From CAVXHQ01 sp963761735 (lineage in GTDB: Bacteria > Pseudomonadota > Alphaproteobacteria > Rhodobacterales > Rhodobacteraceae), in assembly GCA_963761735.1 (NCBI GenBank), contig CAVXHQ010000003.1, forward strand, positions 1,054,001-1,118,000: a DNA stretch of 64,000 bases, in the 5' to 3' direction. The number at the start of each line of letters is the position of its first letter. Positions within the stretch are counted from its first letter, which is position 1. A model generated the notes under the pieces. The model was given only the letters and a program-made list of their open reading frames with translations, was not told the DNA's origin and made no database searches. Position numbers and translations under genes: made by a program. This document shows positions 35,798-45,576 of the stretch, piece after piece.

Positions 35798-36640
35798 TCA
35801 GAGGTCCGTCGCTCCGCGCGACAGGGCGGCGGGATAGACGCCCATCAGCACGAATCGGTCCGAGAAATACCCCAGTTCCTCAAGGGCGCGCGCGACGGGC
35901 GGATCCTCGGGATGGCCGACGATTTCGGCGTAGAACTCGGTCGCCGAAAAGCTCCCGCCCATATAACTTTCAAGTTTCGTCATGTTGACGCCATTGGTCG
36001 CAAAACCGCCCATCGCCTTGTACAGGGCCGCGGGAATGTTGCGCACGCGAAACACGAAGGACGTCATCATCTCCAGATCGCCACGCCGGGTCATGTCCGC
36101 CTCGCGCGCCATGATGACGAACCGGGTGGTGTTGCGGTCGTTGTCCTCAATGTCCGAAGCCAGCACATCGAGACCGTGGATTTCGGCGGCAAGCGTGCTG
36201 GCCATCGCGGCCTCGGCCTTGTCGCCTAGACGCGCGACCTCGCGCGCGGCGGCGGCATTGTCGGACCAGTTCAGCGTGGCGAACCCGTGGGTGCGCAAAA
36301 ACCCCCGCGCCTGACCGAGCAGGACATCCATGCACCGCACGCGTTTGATGTCGGCCAGCGTTGCACCGGGCACGCCCATCAGGCTGATCGCGACGCGCAC
36401 GAACGCCTCGCCAACGATCTGCAACCCGCTTTCGGGCAGCAGGGTATGGACGTCGGCGACCCGGCCATAGGTGGAATTTTCAACGGCGATCATGCCCAGA
36501 TCGGCCGCGCCCGAGCGGACCGCGTCGATGGCCCCCTCGAACGTGGGGCAGGCAAGAGGCGTATATCCGGGCCGGGCCTCGCGGCAGGCCTGATGGCCGT
36601 AGGACCCCGGCTCTCCCTGAAACGCTATGCTGTTGCCCAT
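35798..36640 (-). CDS. pheA: Prephenate dehydratase
   Basis: 280 residues from the ATG at 36640. The N-terminal domain begins IAFQGEPGSYGHQACREA and has the conserved GMIAVENSTYGRV and NTTRFVIM (Thr-Arg-Phe motif). The C-terminal ACT domain (TSFVFRVRNIPAALYKAMGG, NMTKLESYMGG) senses phenylalanine. The enzyme makes phenylpyruvate for phenylalanine synthesis. It is a monofunctional form without chorismate mutase. It diverges from the cytochrome gene. Confidence 0.95.
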   Translation of the reverse strand: MGNSIAFQGEPGSYGHQACREARPGYTPLACPTFEGAIDAVRSGAADLGMIAVENSTYGRVADVHTLLPESGLQIVGEAFVRVAISLMGVPGATLADIKRVRCMDVLLGQARGFLRTHGFATLNWSDNAAAAREVARLGDKAEAAMASTLAAEIHGLDVLASDIEDNDRNTTRFVIMAREADMTRRGDLEMMTSFVFRVRNIPAALYKAMGGFATNGVNMTKLESYMGGSFSATEFYAEIVGHPEDPPVARALEELGYFSDRFVLMGVYPAALSRGATDL

Positions 36641-36787
36641 CGCTTTGCCTTTCGTTGCGGCCGGGATGCCCCGGACCCGCGTGCCATTTTCGTCCCTACA
36701 CGGCAATTCGTCGCGGCTCCATACCTTGCACACGCGGGGCCGGACCCTATAAAGACCGGACCAAAGCTAACCGGACGGGAACACGAC

Positions 36788-37303
36788 ATGTTCGACACGA
36801 TGACGATGGTTAAGGTACTGGGCGGGCTGTTCGGCTCTTTCCTCGTGTTTCTGCTGGGCGGTTTCGGGGCCGAATTGATCTATGCCCCCGAGGAGGAAGG
36901 CGAAGAGCAGGCCTATGTCATCGACGTCCCCGACAGCAGCGCCCCTGCCGAGCCCGTCGAGGAGGGCCCGCCCTTCGAAGAGTTGTACGCCGTCGCCGAT
37001 GCCGGTGCCGGCGAGACGAGCTTCGTGCGCGCCTGCGCTGCTTGTCACAAGGTGGCGGCCGGCGAGAACGCGACAGGTCCGTACCTGTACGGCGTCGTCG
37101 GACGCGAGGTGGATGCCGCCTCCGGCTATGATTATTCCGGCGCCCTCGAAGAGGTCGTCGCGGTCTGGACGCCCGAGGAAATCGACCAGTTCATCGCCGC
37201 GCCGCAATCCTATGCGCCGGGCACCAAGATGACCTATAACGGCCTGACCGATCCCGAGGCCCGTGCCAACGTGATCGCCTACCTTGCCACCCTCGACGGC
37301 TGA
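36788..37303 (+). CDS. Membrane-anchored cytochrome c
   Basis: 171 residues. An uncleaved N-terminal anchor (about 8-31) is followed by an acidic Pro-rich linker and a class I cytochrome c domain. The heme site is CAACH (in FVRACAACHKV), with the axial Met likely in GTKMTYNGL. The length and architecture are like the c552/cy-type carriers that connect bc1 and oxidases in alphaproteobacteria. It is a single gene with a terminator behind it. Confidence 0.9.
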   Translation: MFDTMTMVKVLGGLFGSFLVFLLGGFGAELIYAPEEEGEEQAYVIDVPDSSAPAEPVEEGPPFEELYAVADAGAGETSFVRACAACHKVAAGENATGPYLYGVVGREVDAASGYDYSGALEEVVAVWTPEEIDQFIAAPQSYAPGTKMTYNGLTDPEARANVIAYLATLDG

Positions 37304-37328
37304 GGCCCGACCACGCCGATACCCGACG

Positions 37329-37352
37329 GGCCGCGCTGTGTGCGCGGCCTTT
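37329..37352 (+). terminator. Rho-independent terminator after cytochrome c
   Basis: GGCCGCGC and GCGCGGCC form a perfect eight-base stem around TGTGT, followed by TTTGTCGTTT. It begins 26 bases after the cytochrome c stop. Confidence 0.75.
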
Positions 37353-37536
37353 GTCGTTTGGGGGCCGGGGTCCGGGTCGTGTCGTCCGGATGCCGCGTCC
37401 CTGTGGGGACCACCTGTGGCGACCGCCTGTCGCATCGATCACGCATCGATCACGAATTCTCTCCTTGAATGTTGCCGAGGCCGCCATCTACCTTGTTCCC
37501 AAGGGCAAACAGCGCCCGCGCCATGAGGAGAACGCC

Positions 37537-39465
37537 ATGACGAAGCCTGTCGGTACCACTGGGCCCGATGCCCGCACCGTCGACATAGCCCCTCAGGCGG
37601 CAGATGCCGCGCGCCGCTGGATCGCAGGCTCCGTCCTGACGCTCGCCCTCGGGCTGACCGCCGTGCAGGCGTCAGGTCAGGAGGCGCTGATCGAGAGCCA
37701 CGGGTATTCGACCTATGGCGATCTGGTCCTGCCCGCCGATTTTGCGCATCTTCCCTACGTGAACCCGGACGCCCCAAAGGGCGGCGAGATCGCGATCTGG
37801 GCACAGGGCACCTTCGACAACATGAACCCGTTCGCCACGAAGGAAGGACGCCCCGGCGCGATGTCCTCGACGGGCATCGAGCAGATCATGCAGTCGACGG
37901 CGGACGAAGTCGGCGCGTCCTATTGTTTCCTGTGCGAAACGATTGAGTACCCGGAAGCGATCGAGGACCGGTCCTACGTCATCTTCAACTTGCGCCGCGA
38001 CGTCACCTTTGCGGACGGCACGCCGATGACGGCGCAAGATGTCGTGTTTTCGCACAACATCGCCATCGAGCAGGCCACGCCGTCCTACGCGCAGGTCGTG
38101 GGGGCGATGATCACGGGCGTCGAGGCGCTCGACGATTACCGTGTCCGTTTCGATTTCTCGCCCGATTTTTCGCCCAACGACACGATCAGTCAGGCGGGCG
38201 CCACCTATATTTTCTCGCAGGCGTGGTTCGAGGAAACCGGCGCGCGTCTCGACGAAAGCCGGTTCGAGCCGACGATGGGATCCGGGCCCTACATGCTGGG
38301 CAGCTACGACGTGAACCGGCGGATCGTCTATGTCCGAAACCCGAATTACTGGGGCGCCGAGGTGCCGTTCAATATCGGGCGCAACAACTACGACAGTATC
38401 CGGATCGAGTATTTTTCGGACACCACCACCGCCTTCGAGGCGTTCAAGGCGGGCGAATTCACCTTCCGGCTCGAGAACTCTTCGCTGACATGGGCCACGG
38501 GATACGATTTTCCCGCGCTGGACAACGAATGGGTCGTGCGCGACGACCTGCCGGACGGCTCGCTGCCCGCCGCGTCAGGGTTCGTGTTCAACCTCGACGA
38601 TGAGAAATTCCAGGACGTGCGGCTGCGTCAGGCGCTTGCACTGATGTTCAATTTCACCTGGACGAACGACACGCTGCAATACGGCCTGTTCCGGCAGCGT
38701 GAAAGTTTCTGGCAGGGATCGGAATTGCAGGCCGTGGGTGTCCCCGAGGGATTGGAACTTGCATACCTCGAACAGGTCGCCGACCTGATAGATCCGGCGG
38801 TGCTGACCGAAACGGTCACCGTGCCGCATGTATCGGGGGACCGGCAGCTTGATCGCGGCAACCTGAGGACGGCGTCGGACCTGCTCAACGATGCCGGCTG
38901 GATCCCCGGCGACGACGGCATCCGGCGCCGTGACGGTGAGACGCTGACGGTGGAGTTCCTGTCCTCCAGTCCGTCGTTCGACCGGATCCTGATCCCCTAT
39001 GTCGACAACCTTACAAGCCTCGGCGTCGATGCCACATACAACCGCGTCGATCCGGCGCAGTATACGCAGCGGACGAATATCCTCGATTTCGACATGATAT
39101 TCGACAGCTACCGCACCGGTCTCGAAGAGGGCAACAGCCTTGGGCAACGGTTCGGATCGCGTGGCGTCGGCGATATATTCAATCCGGCGAGCTATTCCGA
39201 CCCGGCCGTCGATGCGCTGATCGAGGTGGCCGCAAACGCCACGAGCCGCGCCGAAATGGCCGCCGCCGTGCGCGCCATCGACCGGATCATGCGGCGTGAC
39301 ATGTTCATCGTGCCGGTCTGGTACAACCCGACCTATTGGGTCGCCTATTATGACATGTACCGCCATCCCGACGTGCTGCCGCCCTACGATCTCGGCTATC
39401 TCGATTTCTGGTGGTACGACGCCGAGGCGGGCGACAGGCTTCGCGCCGAGGGAGCGCTCAGGTGA
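37537..39465 (+). CDS. yejA: Extracellular solute-binding protein of a YejABEF-type peptide importer
   Basis: 642 residues from the ATG at 37537 (GAGGAG upstream). A hydrophobic signal segment lies about 29-47 (ending VQASGQE) after a longer than usual N-terminal region. The SBP family 5 pattern includes HGYSTYGDLVLPADFAHLPY, GSYDVNRRIVYVRNPNYWG and the end LGYLDFWWYD. YejA-type proteins bind peptides such as microcin C. The following permease and ATPase genes confirm the system. It overlaps a small gene. Confidence 0.92.
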   Translation: MTKPVGTTGPDARTVDIAPQAADAARRWIAGSVLTLALGLTAVQASGQEALIESHGYSTYGDLVLPADFAHLPYVNPDAPKGGEIAIWAQGTFDNMNPFATKEGRPGAMSSTGIEQIMQSTADEVGASYCFLCETIEYPEAIEDRSYVIFNLRRDVTFADGTPMTAQDVVFSHNIAIEQATPSYAQVVGAMITGVEALDDYRVRFDFSPDFSPNDTISQAGATYIFSQAWFEETGARLDESRFEPTMGSGPYMLGSYDVNRRIVYVRNPNYWGAEVPFNIGRNNYDSIRIEYFSDTTTAFEAFKAGEFTFRLENSSLTWATGYDFPALDNEWVVRDDLPDGSLPAASGFVFNLDDEKFQDVRLRQALALMFNFTWTNDTLQYGLFRQRESFWQGSELQAVGVPEGLELAYLEQVADLIDPAVLTETVTVPHVSGDRQLDRGNLRTASDLLNDAGWIPGDDGIRRRDGETLTVEFLSSSPSFDRILIPYVDNLTSLGVDATYNRVDPAQYTQRTNILDFDMIFDSYRTGLEEGNSLGQRFGSRGVGDIFNPASYSDPAVDALIEVAANATSRAEMAAAVRAIDRIMRRDMFIVPVWYNPTYWVAYYDMYRHPDVLPPYDLGYLDFWWYDAEAGDRLRAEGALR

Positions 39466-39722
39466 TGCTGCTGATCGTGGGTCTCGCGATGTACTGGGCG
39501 GCGGCGCCCGTAAACGAGGGGGGGGTTCTTTACCCGCCGCTCGAGACCGGTAACGCAGCGGAGATCCGCGATCATGATTTCCTGTCCGGGATTTTTCCGC
39601 CAGAAGGTGACGCCACCGAAGCGACCGAGCCTTTCGCGCCGGAGCCGGTCAAGACCGGACCGATCGTCGACAAGGTCTCATTGCGTGGTGCGGAACGTGC
39701 CACCGACAAGGTATTCGCCTGA
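39465..39722 (+). CDS. Small membrane-anchored protein between yejA and yejB
   Basis: 85 residues, from the ATG at 39465 that overlaps the yejA stop (a GTG one codon earlier also fits). The first 16 residues form a hydrophobic segment (LLIVGLAMYWAAAP); the remainder is acidic and Pro-rich (FLSGIFPPEGDATEATEPF). No family recognised. It fills most of the gap before yejB (60 bases remain). It could be a real accessory subunit or a chance frame; the coupling to yejA favours a gene. Confidence 0.45.
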   Translation: MLLIVGLAMYWAAAPVNEGGVLYPPLETGNAAEIRDHDFLSGIFPPEGDATEATEPFAPEPVKTGPIVDKVSLRGAERATDKVFA

Positions 39723-39782
39723 CATGATCCGCAAATGCCCGTCCGGTGTTATCGCCGTCGGTTCCCGGCTGGGTGACCGCTG

Positions 39783-40862
39783 ATGGGCGCCTATATCCTG
39801 CGCCGTCTGCTGCTGGTGATCCCGACGCTGCTCGGCATCATGATCGTGAACTTTACCCTTATTCAGTTCGTGCCCGGCGGCCCGATAGAACAGATCATCG
39901 CGGGCCTCGAAGGGCGCGGGGACGTGTTCGAGGGGATTGCCGGCGGTGGCGGCGATACCGATATCGGCGGTGGCGGTGACAGCATCTATGTCGGTGCGCG
40001 CGGTCTGCCGCCCGCGTTCATCGAGCAGCTGGAACGGGATTTCGGATTCGACAAACCCCCGCTCGAGCGGTTTCTGAACATGCTGTGGGATTACATCCGG
40101 TTCGATTTCGGCGACAGCTGGTTCCGGTCGATTTCCGTCTTCGATCTGGTGGTCGAAAAGATGCCGGTGTCGATCACGCTGGGCCTGTGGTCGACGCTGA
40201 TCGCCTACCTGGTGTCGATCCCGCTGGGCATCCGCAAGGCGATCAACGATGGATCTAAATTCGACACATGGACGTCCGGCGCGATTATCGTCGGCTATGC
40301 GATCCCGGGGTTCCTGTTCGCGATCCTGATGATCGTCTTGTTCGCGGGCGGATCGTACTGGGGGTTCTTTCCGCTGCGCGGCCTGACGTCCGACAACTTC
40401 GAACAGTTGTCGCTGTTGGGCAAGGTCCTCGACTATCTGCACCACATCGCCCTGCCGGTTTTCGTGTCCTCCATCGCCGGGTTCGCCACGCTGACACTTC
40501 TGACGAAAAACAGCTTTCTCGACGAAATCAAAAAGCAGTACGTGATGACCGCGCGCGCCAAAGGTCTCGGTGAAAACGAGATTCTGTACGGCCACGTGTT
40601 CCGCAACGCGATGCTCATCGTGATCTCGGGGTTTCCGGCGCTGTTCATCAGCGTTTTCTTTGGCGGGTCGCTCATTATCGAGACGCTGTTCTCGCTCGAG
40701 GGTCTCGGGCGTCTCGGTTTCGAGGCGGTCCTGCAACGCGATTACCCGGTTGTTTTCGGCACGCTGTTTGCATTTTCGCTGCTGGGCCTCATCGTCGGCA
40801 TCGTCACCGACATCACCTATGTGCTGATCGACCCGCGCATCGATTTCGAGGCACGCGGATAG
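39783..40862 (+). CDS. yejB: Peptide ABC transporter permease, YejB type
   Basis: 359 residues with six membrane segments. It starts MGAYILRRLLLVIPTLLGIM, typical of DppB/OppB permeases. A Gly/Asp-rich periplasmic loop (about 48-70) is characteristic of YejB. The EAA loop (RAKGLGENEILYGHVFRNAM) docks the ATPase. It forms the channel with YejE. The stop is directly followed by the yejE ATG. Confidence 0.93.
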   Translation: MGAYILRRLLLVIPTLLGIMIVNFTLIQFVPGGPIEQIIAGLEGRGDVFEGIAGGGGDTDIGGGGDSIYVGARGLPPAFIEQLERDFGFDKPPLERFLNMLWDYIRFDFGDSWFRSISVFDLVVEKMPVSITLGLWSTLIAYLVSIPLGIRKAINDGSKFDTWTSGAIIVGYAIPGFLFAILMIVLFAGGSYWGFFPLRGLTSDNFEQLSLLGKVLDYLHHIALPVFVSSIAGFATLTLLTKNSFLDEIKKQYVMTARAKGLGENEILYGHVFRNAMLIVISGFPALFISVFFGGSLIIETLFSLEGLGRLGFEAVLQRDYPVVFGTLFAFSLLGLIVGIVTDITYVLIDPRIDFEARG

Positions 40863-42044
40863 ATGGCGGACCTGACCAAACCCGACACCGCGCCCCCGGC
40901 AAGGACCGCATCCCTTCCGCCGCGTCCGCGCCGCCGCTGGATCTCGCCCCTGAACGCGCGTCGCCTGCGAAATTTCCGCAAGAACCGGCGCGCCTATTGG
41001 TCGCTGTGGATCTTCACGCTGCTGTTCGTGACCTCGCTGTTCGCCGAATTCATCGCCAACGACCGGCCGATCATCGTGTCATATCGCGGTGAGGTGCGGA
41101 TGCCGGTGTTCTCGTTCTATTCCGAGGCGAGCTTTGGTGGCGACTACCGGACGGAGGCGAAATATTCCGACCCCGAGGTCGAATGTCTGATCGTCACCGG
41201 CGGTCTGGTCGATTGTTTCGACACGCCCGAGGATTTGATCGCGCAGGTCGACGCGGGCGAGACCGTCGATATCGACGGCTTCGAGGCCGGCTGGACGATC
41301 TGGCCGCCGATCCCCTATAAATTCGACACCATCGTCGATGTCCGCGGCGTTGCCCCCGCGCCGCCGTCGGCGACCAACTGGCTCGGCACCGACGACACCA
41401 AACGCGACGTTGTGGCCCGCGTCATCTATGGCTTCCGGCTGTCGGTGTTCTTTGCCATCGTCGTCACGCTTGCCGCGTCGATCATCGGGATCGCGGCGGG
41501 TGCCGTTCAGGGCTATTTTGGCGGTTGGACGGACCTGATCTTTCAGCGCGTGCTCGAGATCTGGGGCTCGACGCCGCAGATCTATGTCATCATCATCATA
41601 TTCGCCATTCTGGAGCGAAGTTTCTGGATGCTGGTCATCCTGTCGATATTGTTCGGCTGGCCCGCCCTGACCGGTGTGGTGCGGGCGGAATTCCTGCGGG
41701 CGCGGAATTTCGAATATGTCCGGGCGGCGCGTGCGCTTGGCGTGTCGAACACGAAAATCATGTTCCGACACATGCTCCCCAACGCGATGGTCGCCACGGT
41801 CACGCTTTTGCCGTTCCTCGTCACGGGCGCGATTGGCGCTCTCGCGGGCCTCGATTTTCTCGGGTTCGGCCTGCCGTCGTCGGCGCCGTCGCTGGGCGAG
41901 TTGACCTTGCAGGCCAAACAGAACCTCCAGGCGCCGTGGCTCGGGTTCACGGCGTTTTTCACCTTTGCGATCATGCTGTCCCTGCTGGTCTTTATCTTCG
42001 AAGGCGTGCGTGACGCCTTCGATCCGCGAAAGACCTTTGCATGA
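40863..42044 (+). CDS. yejE: Peptide ABC transporter permease, YejE type
   Basis: 393 residues. A Pro-rich cytoplasmic N-terminus, RRLRNFRKNRRAYWSLWIFT and the first membrane helix are typical. A large periplasmic insert (about 55-170) follows, including CLIVTGGLVDCFDTPEDLI, and the DppC-type domain with the EAA loop RAARALGVSNTKIMFRHMLP. It ends GVRDAFDPRKTFA. It overlaps yejF by four bases. Confidence 0.93.
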   Translation: MADLTKPDTAPPARTASLPPRPRRRWISPLNARRLRNFRKNRRAYWSLWIFTLLFVTSLFAEFIANDRPIIVSYRGEVRMPVFSFYSEASFGGDYRTEAKYSDPEVECLIVTGGLVDCFDTPEDLIAQVDAGETVDIDGFEAGWTIWPPIPYKFDTIVDVRGVAPAPPSATNWLGTDDTKRDVVARVIYGFRLSVFFAIVVTLAASIIGIAAGAVQGYFGGWTDLIFQRVLEIWGSTPQIYVIIIIFAILERSFWMLVILSILFGWPALTGVVRAEFLRARNFEYVRAARALGVSNTKIMFRHMLPNAMVATVTLLPFLVTGAIGALAGLDFLGFGLPSSAPSLGELTLQAKQNLQAPWLGFTAFFTFAIMLSLLVFIFEGVRDAFDPRKTFA

Positions 42045-43918
42045 GCAAAATACTCGACGTCCGCGACCTTGCCGTGACCTTTGCGCAGGACGGCAACCGC
42101 ATTGCGGCGGTGCGCGGCGTGACGTTCCATGTGAACAAGGGCGAAACGGTCGCACTTGTCGGGGAAAGCGGGTCGGGCAAATCGGTGACGGCCCTGTCGG
42201 CGGTGCGCCTGCTGGGCGACAATGCGCGGGTGTCGGGCACGGTGGCCTACGAAGGGCGCGATCTCGCGCTCGCCACCGAGGCAGAACTGCGCGGCGTACG
42301 CGGCAACGACATCAGTTTCATCTTTCAGGAGCCGATGACATCGCTCAACCCATTGCACACTATTGAAAAACAGCTTGCCGAGACGATCGAGCTGCATCAG
42401 GACATCCGTGTCACGGCGACCCGCGCCGAACAGCGCGAGGACCGCATCGCCTATTCCCGCAGCCGGGTGCCGCCGGGGACTGCGGCGTTGCTGGGCGGCG
42501 TTTCCGGGGTGTTCGCGATCATTGCGTTCGCCATCGTCGCGGATTTTCCCGACGCATTCGGGCCGCTGGGCGGGTTTTCGGTTATCGCCGCCACCGCCGC
42601 CCTTGGGTACGGCTATGGCCTGTGGTGGCGCGGACGGCGCGCATCGCTTGCCACCACGATCCGCAAGACCCGGCACCGGGGCGGCTTTTCCAACCCGGTC
42701 CGGGCGCGTGTTCTGGAGCTGATGGAACAGGTCGGCATCCGCGACCCCGAAGACCGGTTGGGCGCCTATCCGCACGAGCTGTCGGGCGGGCAACGTCAGC
42801 GGGTGATGATCGCGATGGCCCTGGCCAACACGCCCGACCTGCTGATCGCGGATGAGCCGACGACGGCGCTGGACGTCACCATTCAGGCGCAGATCCTCGA
42901 CCTGTTGGCCGACCTGAAATCGCGTCTCGGCATGTCGATGCTGTTCATCACCCACGATCTGACCATCGTGCGCAAGATCGCCGACCGGGTCTGCGTGATG
43001 AAGGACGGCGAAATCGTCGAGCAGGGGCCGACGGCAGATATTTTCGCCAATCCGCAGCATCCCTATACCCGCACCCTTCTTGCCGCCGAATCGACCGGAA
43101 CGCCGCCGCCGGTGCCCGATGACGCCCCGGTTGTCGCCGGGACCGAACACCTGAAAATCTGGTTCCCGCTTTATGCCGGTCTGCTCAAACGCACCGTCGG
43201 CCATGTGAAGGCGGTGAACGATGCCACGTTCAGTGTCCGTGCGGGCGAAACGGTGGGCGTGGTCGGCGAGAGCGGATCGGGCAAGACGACGCTGGCCCTT
43301 GCGGTGATGCGGCTGATCCGGTCCGAAGGGGCGATCACCTTTGACGGCACCCGCATCGACGGGCTGGGGCAGGGCGGGATGCGGCCGCTGCGCCGCGAAA
43401 TGCAGATCGTGTTTCAGGACCCTTTCGGATCGCTGAGCCCGCGCATGACCGTCGAGCAGATCATTGCCGAGGGCCTTGGCGTGCACGGTGTCGAACCGGG
43501 GCGCGACAGGCGCGACATGGTGGGCGAGATCATGGTCGAGGTCGGCCTCGATCCCGGTCTGATGGACCGTTATCCGCACGAGTTTTCCGGCGGACAACGC
43601 CAGCGGATCGCCATCGCGCGCGCCCTGATCCTGCGGCCCAAGCTGATCGTGCTGGACGAACCGACGAGCGCGCTGGATATGACAGTGCAGGTGCAGATCG
43701 TCGAACTGCTGCGCACGCTTCAGCAAAAATTCGGACTGGCCTATCTGTTTATCAGTCACGACCTGAAGGTCGTCCGCGCGCTGTCGCACAAGGTGATGGT
43801 GATGAAACAGGGCGACGTCGTCGAGGCAGGCGATGCCGCCGACATATTCGACGCGCCGCAGACACAGTACACCCGGGAATTGATGGCAGCAGCCTTTGCT
43901 GGCACGCCGCGCGGATAA
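42041..43918 (+). CDS. yejF: Double ABC ATPase of the YejABEF importer with a membrane-like insert
   Basis: 625 residues with two nucleotide-binding domains. NBD1: Walker A GESGSGKS (41-48), Q-loop FQEP (95-98), signature LSGGQ (247-251), Walker B LLIADEP. NBD2: GESGSGKTT, FSGGQRQR and LIVLDEP. Both sites look intact. Between Q-loop and signature of NBD1, about residues 124-218, lies an extra segment with two hydrophobic stretches (LLGGVSGVFAIIAFAIVA and GGFSVIAATAALGYGYGL) and a basic tail. Ordinary YejF or DppD/F proteins have only a short helical region here. The protein energises peptide uptake. Confidence 0.92.
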   Translation: MSKILDVRDLAVTFAQDGNRIAAVRGVTFHVNKGETVALVGESGSGKSVTALSAVRLLGDNARVSGTVAYEGRDLALATEAELRGVRGNDISFIFQEPMTSLNPLHTIEKQLAETIELHQDIRVTATRAEQREDRIAYSRSRVPPGTAALLGGVSGVFAIIAFAIVADFPDAFGPLGGFSVIAATAALGYGYGLWWRGRRASLATTIRKTRHRGGFSNPVRARVLELMEQVGIRDPEDRLGAYPHELSGGQRQRVMIAMALANTPDLLIADEPTTALDVTIQAQILDLLADLKSRLGMSMLFITHDLTIVRKIADRVCVMKDGEIVEQGPTADIFANPQHPYTRTLLAAESTGTPPPVPDDAPVVAGTEHLKIWFPLYAGLLKRTVGHVKAVNDATFSVRAGETVGVVGESGSGKTTLALAVMRLIRSEGAITFDGTRIDGLGQGGMRPLRREMQIVFQDPFGSLSPRMTVEQIIAEGLGVHGVEPGRDRRDMVGEIMVEVGLDPGLMDRYPHEFSGGQRQRIAIARALILRPKLIVLDEPTSALDMTVQVQIVELLRTLQQKFGLAYLFISHDLKVVRALSHKVMVMKQGDVVEAGDAADIFDAPQTQYTRELMAAAFAGTPRG

Positions 43919-43988
43919 CACGTCGTGACAGACCCGAGGCTGCCGCGATTTCCGGGCGCAGCCTGTCAGCGTGACCGCGTCACCTGTC

Positions 43989-44019
43989 GCCCCCGCGGAC
44001 CCTCCGGGGGGAGTTTTTT
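43989..44019 (+). terminator. Rho-independent terminator after yejF
   Basis: CCCCCG and CGGGGG pair around a nine-base loop, then GGAGTTTTTT. It lies 71 bases behind the yejF stop and also faces the end of the carboxypeptidase gene. Confidence 0.75.
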
Positions 44020-44046
44020 CGGCAAGAAAAAGGTGGCGATCCGGCG

Positions 44047-45576
44047 TCAGCTTTCGTCGACGCCGATCGGCGTGCAGGCCGTGCCACGCGCCTGAAGCCT
44101 GCGGCACGCCAGGTCGGCGCCGTCGCGCGTCAGACCCATGAAGTTTGCATCGAACCCGCCGGAGCGTTGCAGGATGCGGCGCAGGCCCCCCTCGAGGGCG
44201 CCGGATTCAGCGAGGGCGACCTGGATGAGAAACCGCTCGGCGGCGTCACGATTGCCGAACCGACCGACGTTGATCCCGAAAAGACGGCCCCCCGATGTGG
44301 ATACGCGGGTCACGATTTCCAGATCCTCGACCGGTGTGGCCGAGGAGGTGGGAATGATCGCGGCACTGGTCATCACGAGTTCCCGGGGGCGGGAGATCGG
44401 CGTCAGCGTCATCTCTGCGGGGGCGAATTCACCGGCGACCAGTTGCACCTGTTCAAGCGCGAGGTCGGCGAGAGGTGGCGGCAGCGGTTCGACGGGGTCC
44501 ACGGCACTTTCCTGCACGTCGATCCCGAGGGCGAGATTGAGCGCATTGGTCACGGCGTCGTTCGAGGCGGCGGTGAGGACTGGCTCGTCGTCCGCCGGGC
44601 GCGCCACGGGGCGCAGACTTTGGTCGATGGCGCCGCTGACGCGGACAGTACGGCCAAAGGCATCCTGGTTTCGTTCGGCGCGCGACACAAGCTGATCTGC
44701 GGTGGGAGCGGCGGGAACCTCGGTCATCTGCGGCGCGCGCATCACCACCGAGGCGGGGGCGCGTTCAAACCCCATGTCGAGGAGTTCGGCGATGCGGGCG
44801 TTGCGATTGGCCGTCGAGGTGCCGCCAAAAACCGTGGCGATGATCCGGACGTTGCCGCGCCGGGCCGAGGACACAAGGTTGAAGCCGGCGGCGTTGGTAA
44901 AGCCGGTTTTGATGCCGTCCGCGCCTTCGTAGGCGTTCAGGAAACGAGTGTTGGTGTTGTTGACCTGGCGCACCCCCGCGTCGGCGGTACGGCGCGAGAA
45001 CAGGTTATAATACTGGGGGAAGTCGTAGATGACGTGCCGCCCCAGCACGGACATGTCGCGGGCGGTGGACATATGGCCGGACGCCGTCAGGCCGTTCATA
45101 TTCACGAACGTCGTGCTGTTCATGCCCATGGCCCTTGCGGTGGCGTTCATCCGGCGGGCAAAGGCGTCTTCGGACCCGGAGATGGCGATGCCGATCGCGG
45201 TGGCCGCGTCGTTGGCGGATTTTACCGCGGCGGCACGCAGAAGATAGCGCAGGCGGATCTCCTGGCCGGTCTGTAGCCCAAGGCAGGAACAGGCCTGGCC
45301 CGCGGCGGCGGCGGTGATCCGCACCGGCGTGTCGAGTGTGATTTCGCCGCGCGAAATTGCCTGAAACGCGATGTAGAGCGTCATCATCTTGGTCAGTGAC
45401 GCCGGGTGCAGCCGGGTATCGGCGTTGCGCGAATGCAATACCTCGCCGGTGCGCGCGTCCATCACATAGGCCGCATAGGGCGCCGACCGCCCCTGCGTCG
45501 GGGCCATCAACCCCGCCAGTAATACAAATATCATCAACAGCCCGAAACGGGCCGCATATCCCATGCGATATGGCAT
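44047..45576 (-). CDS. D-alanyl-D-alanine carboxypeptidase with SPOR domain
   Basis: 509 residues from the ATG at 45576. After a signal peptide (to about 31) the S11 peptidase domain has all three motifs: SLTK (60-63), SAN (120-122) and KTG (223-225). A long disordered linker then leads to a C-terminal SPOR domain (FGINVGRFGNRDAAERFLIQ, ending ACTPIGVDES) that binds denuded glycan at the septum. The enzyme trims the terminal D-Ala of peptidoglycan stems in the periplasm. The long 5' extension in frame to 45747 lacks support. Confidence 0.93.
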   Translation of the reverse strand: MPYRMGYAARFGLLMIFVLLAGLMAPTQGRSAPYAAYVMDARTGEVLHSRNADTRLHPASLTKMMTLYIAFQAISRGEITLDTPVRITAAAAGQACSCLGLQTGQEIRLRYLLRAAAVKSANDAATAIGIAISGSEDAFARRMNATARAMGMNSTTFVNMNGLTASGHMSTARDMSVLGRHVIYDFPQYYNLFSRRTADAGVRQVNNTNTRFLNAYEGADGIKTGFTNAAGFNLVSSARRGNVRIIATVFGGTSTANRNARIAELLDMGFERAPASVVMRAPQMTEVPAAPTADQLVSRAERNQDAFGRTVRVSGAIDQSLRPVARPADDEPVLTAASNDAVTNALNLALGIDVQESAVDPVEPLPPPLADLALEQVQLVAGEFAPAEMTLTPISRPRELVMTSAAIIPTSSATPVEDLEIVTRVSTSGGRLFGINVGRFGNRDAAERFLIQVALAESGALEGGLRRILQRSGGFDANFMGLTRDGADLACRRLQARGTACTPIGVDES

